Positions 6,402 through 7,874 of a stretch of DNA of 7,874 nt are shown one piece after another (positions within the stretch are counted from its first letter, which is position 1; each line of letters starts with the position of its first letter). Location: positions 1 through 7,874 of the forward strand of contig WNEB01000061.1 of the NCBI GenBank assembly GCA_009914575.1, in the 5' to 3' direction. Made by a program: the position numbers and the translations under genes. The stretch is from Burkholderia gladioli (GTDB taxonomy: Bacteria > Pseudomonadota > Gammaproteobacteria > Burkholderiales > Burkholderiaceae). The notes beneath the pieces are model-generated. The model was not told the DNA's origin. It ran no database searches and saw only the letters and a program-made list of their open reading frames with translations.

Positions 6402-7115
6402 TCAGAGGGTTTGCTCGGTCGCATTGTGCGCGGTGATGACCTGCGCCGCGCCGAGCAGCGAGCCGACTATACCATCCGAATTTATCGTTTGTATAGCGTT
6501 GCCGTGGTTGTAGCCGTACGGCACCGTCAGCGTCGCGAGGCCCGCCGCGCGGCCCGCCAGCGCGTCGTTTTCGGAGTCGCCGATGGCCGCCGCCAGCCCC
6601 GGCTCGACGCCGAGCCGCTCGCAGGCGGTCAGCATCGGCAGCGGGTCCGGCTTCTTCTTCGGCAGGCTGTCGCCGCCGAGCACCACGCCGAAATAGCCGT
6701 CGAGCCGGTATTGCGCGAGCAGTTCCACCGCTAACCGATACGGCTTGTTGGTCACGCAGGCGAGCGCGAGGCCCGCTTCGCGCATGGCCTGCAGGCCGGT
6801 TTCCACGTCGGGATAGAGCTGCGTGTGGCGGCCGTTGATCGTCGCGTATTCGGCCTGGTAGATCTCCAGCGCTTCCTCGAAGCGAGCCTGCGCCTCGGCT
6901 TCGCCGAAGCGCGGCTTGAGCACCTGCGCGATCAGGTTCTCGGAGCCCTTGCCGACATAGTTCATGACCTCGTCGCGCTGCGTGCCGCGCGCGCCGATCC
7001 GCGCCAGCATCGCATTGAGCGCCGCCGTGAAATCGTCGGCGGTGTCGATCATGGTGCCGTCGAGGTCGATCAGCGCGGCGGCCAGCCGCGGCGCGGCGAA
7101 GCGGATCGTCGTCAT
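6402..7115 (-). CDS. gph: Phosphoglycolate phosphatase, HAD family
   Basis: It dephosphorylates 2-phosphoglycolate, which arises from repair of oxidised DNA ends and from oxygenase side reactions. The 237-residue protein has all four HAD motifs: DLDGT (17-21, nucleophile Asp17 and acid/base Asp19), VTNKP (121-125), the Lys in KKKPDP (about 155), and GDSENDALAGRAAG (179-192). A helical cap lies between motifs I and II, as in Gph/PGP enzymes. Motif I reads LIDLDGTMID, slightly different from the common FDLDGTLVD. It begins 19 bases after rpe. The GAGGGG near the rpe stop is too far from this ATG but is well placed for an overlapping three-codon frame. The last 25 or so residues also encode the candidate trp promoter. 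Other HAD phosphatase substrates cannot be excluded. Confidence 0.94.
   Translation of the reverse strand: MTTIRFAAPRLAAALIDLDGTMIDTADDFTAALNAMLARIGARGTQRDEVMNYVGKGSENLIAQVLKPRFGEAEAQARFEEALEIYQAEYATINGRHTQLYPDVETGLQAMREAGLALACVTNKPYRLAVELLAQYRLDGYFGVVLGGDSLPKKKPDPLPMLTACERLGVEPGLAAAIGDSENDALAGRAAGLATLTVPYGYNHGNAIQTINSDGIVGSLLGAAQVITAHNATEQTL
6466..6495 (-). promoter_or_regulatory. Candidate trpL-trpEGDC promoter inside the gph 3' end
   Basis: TATACA (6490-6495) and TATAGT (6466-6471) on the minus strand are 18 bases apart and match sigma-70 -35 and -10 hexamers at four and five of six positions. Initiation would fall near 6459, about 75 bases before the leader ATG. The segment is notably AT-rich for this region. 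The outer parts form an inverted repeat, CTATAC and GTATAG, which could also be an operator. A promoter is required somewhere if the attenuator controls trpE separately from rpe-gph. Confidence 0.45.
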
Positions 7116-7123
7116 CTCGTCAT
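7112..7123 (-). other. Three-codon mini-ORF overlapping the gph start
   Basis: ATG-ACG-AGA-TGA, whose stop overlaps the gph ATG as ATGA. GAGGGG, which overlaps the rpe stop, lies seven bases before its ATG, the normal distance. A ribosome could terminate here and restart on gph. Translation of such a short frame is unproven. Confidence 0.3.
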
Positions 7124-7134
7124 CGCTGCGCCCC

Positions 7135-7821
7135 TCAGGCCTTGACCGTGCCGGCGAGCTGCGTGCGCATCTCGTCGATCACCGCCTTGTAGTCGGGCTT
7201 GCCGAAGATCGCCGAACCGGCCACGAAGGTGTCCGCGCCGGCTGCGGCGATTTCCGCGATGTTGTCGACCTTCACGCCGCCGTCCACTTCGAGGTGGATT
7301 TCGCGGCCGGTGCGTTCGCGGTAGGCATCGATCTTGGCGCGCGCCTCGCGAATCTTGCGCAGCGCCTCGGGAATGAACGACTGGCCGCCGAAGCCCGGGT
7401 TCACCGACATGATCAGCACCAGGTCGAGGCGGTCCATCACGTGATCGAGATAGTTCAGCGGCGTGGCCGGGTTGAACACCAGGCCGACCTTGCAGCCGTG
7501 ATCCTTGATCAGGCTGAGCGTGCGGTCGATGTGATCCGAGCCTTCCGGGTGGAAGCTGATCACGTTCGCGCCGGCCTTGGCGAAATCGGGCACGATCCGG
7601 TCGACCGGGCGCACCATCAGGTGCACGTCGATCGGCACGTCCACGTGCGGGCGGATCGCCTCGCAGACGAGCGGGCCGATCGTCAGGTTCGGCACGTAAT
7701 GGTTGTCCATCACGTCGAAGTGGATCCAGTCGGCGCCGGCGGCGACGACGTTGCGGACTTCCTCGCCGAGACGGGCGAAGTCAGCCGAAAGAATGCTGGG
7801 AGCGATACGGAATTGCGTCAT
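7135..7821 (-). CDS. rpe: Ribulose-phosphate 3-epimerase
   Basis: It interconverts D-ribulose 5-phosphate and D-xylulose 5-phosphate in the pentose phosphate pathway. The 228-residue TIM barrel is complete and of family length: APSILSADF (7-15), [12 protein letters not shown] (34-45), DVHLMV (65-70), ISFHPE (88-93), [12 protein letters not shown] (138-149), EVDGGV (178-183) and VAGSAIFG (200-207). Metal ligands His34, Asp36, His67 and Asp180 are present; Asp36 and Asp180 are also the acid/base pair. The ATG at 7821 gives the usual [11 protein letters not shown] start, but no good ribosome site precedes it. It heads the visible gene run and lies directly before gph, a pairing also known from other proteobacteria where rpe and gph adjoin trp genes. 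Through Ru5P it connects to PRPP, a TrpD substrate. Confidence 0.97.
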   Translation of the reverse strand: MTQFRIAPSILSADFARLGEEVRNVVAAGADWIHFDVMDNHYVPNLTIGPLVCEAIRPHVDVPIDVHLMVRPVDRIVPDFAKAGANVISFHPEGSDHIDRTLSLIKDHGCKVGLVFNPATPLNYLDHVMDRLDLVLIMSVNPGFGGQSFIPEALRKIREARAKIDAYRERTGREIHLEVDGGVKVDNIAEIAAAGADTFVAGSAIFGKPDYKAVIDEMRTQLAGTVKA

Positions 7822-7874
7822 GGCGATAGAGGGACGTGCTTATGCAAAAAATACATTTTACAGAGCGTTGTTGC
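7822..7874 (-). promoter_or_regulatory. AT-rich upstream region of rpe, possible promoter
   Basis: The 53 bases before rpe include TAAAAT (a -10-like hexamer in the message sense, near 7855-7860) and a T6 run. A matching -35 would lie beyond the window edge, so it cannot be judged. The region is markedly richer in A and T than the coding sequence. Confidence 0.25.

Overview
The window reads as a high-GC betaproteobacterial chromosome segment, most likely Burkholderia sensu lato. This rests on recalled resemblance of TrpE (497 aa), TrpD (343 aa), TrpC (about 261 aa when restored) and AzoR to Burkholderia proteins, on third-position G/C bias, and on the gene order. No database search was possible, so genus and species are inferred.

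Layout. Nearly everything is on the minus strand, so the biological reading order runs right to left: rpe (7135-7821), gph (6402-7115), a 350-base leader region (6052-6401), trpE (4558-6051), trpG (3951-4541), trpD (2908-3939), trpC (2044-2830, frameshifted), a CYTH-domain protein (1394-2032) and ung (535-1380). A strong bidirectional hairpin terminator (467-502) closes the run. On the other side, on the plus strand, is the C-terminal half of an azoR-type FMN-dependent NADH-azoreductase (about 128-418). It has lost its N-terminal half at a junction with AT-richer DNA of unknown origin (1-120).

How the genes work together. TrpE and TrpG form anthranilate synthase, TrpD adds phosphoribosyl from PRPP, and TrpC makes indole-3-glycerol phosphate. 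trpF, trpB and trpA are not in the window. rpe and gph belong to sugar-phosphate metabolism and phosphoglycolate clean-up and sit directly upstream. Spacing within the trp block and from trpC through CYTH to ung is 11-16 bases apart from 77 bases between trpD and trpC, which suggests one transcript.

Main result. The gph-trpE interval holds a trp attenuator. It has a 24-codon leader peptide with Trp at positions 17, 19 and 22, a hairpin over the leader stop codon, and an intrinsic terminator with a T6-G-T4 tail. The terminator tail is also perfectly complementary over 13 bases to codons 4-8 of the leader peptide. A promoter-like pair lies upstream, inside the end of gph.

Second result. trpC carries one extra base in a run of four (2772-2775, G on the plus strand). 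It moves the first 19 codons out of frame with the rest. The shifted frame happens to stay open and runs in frame into the CYTH gene. This is either a real trpC lesion or a sequencing error.
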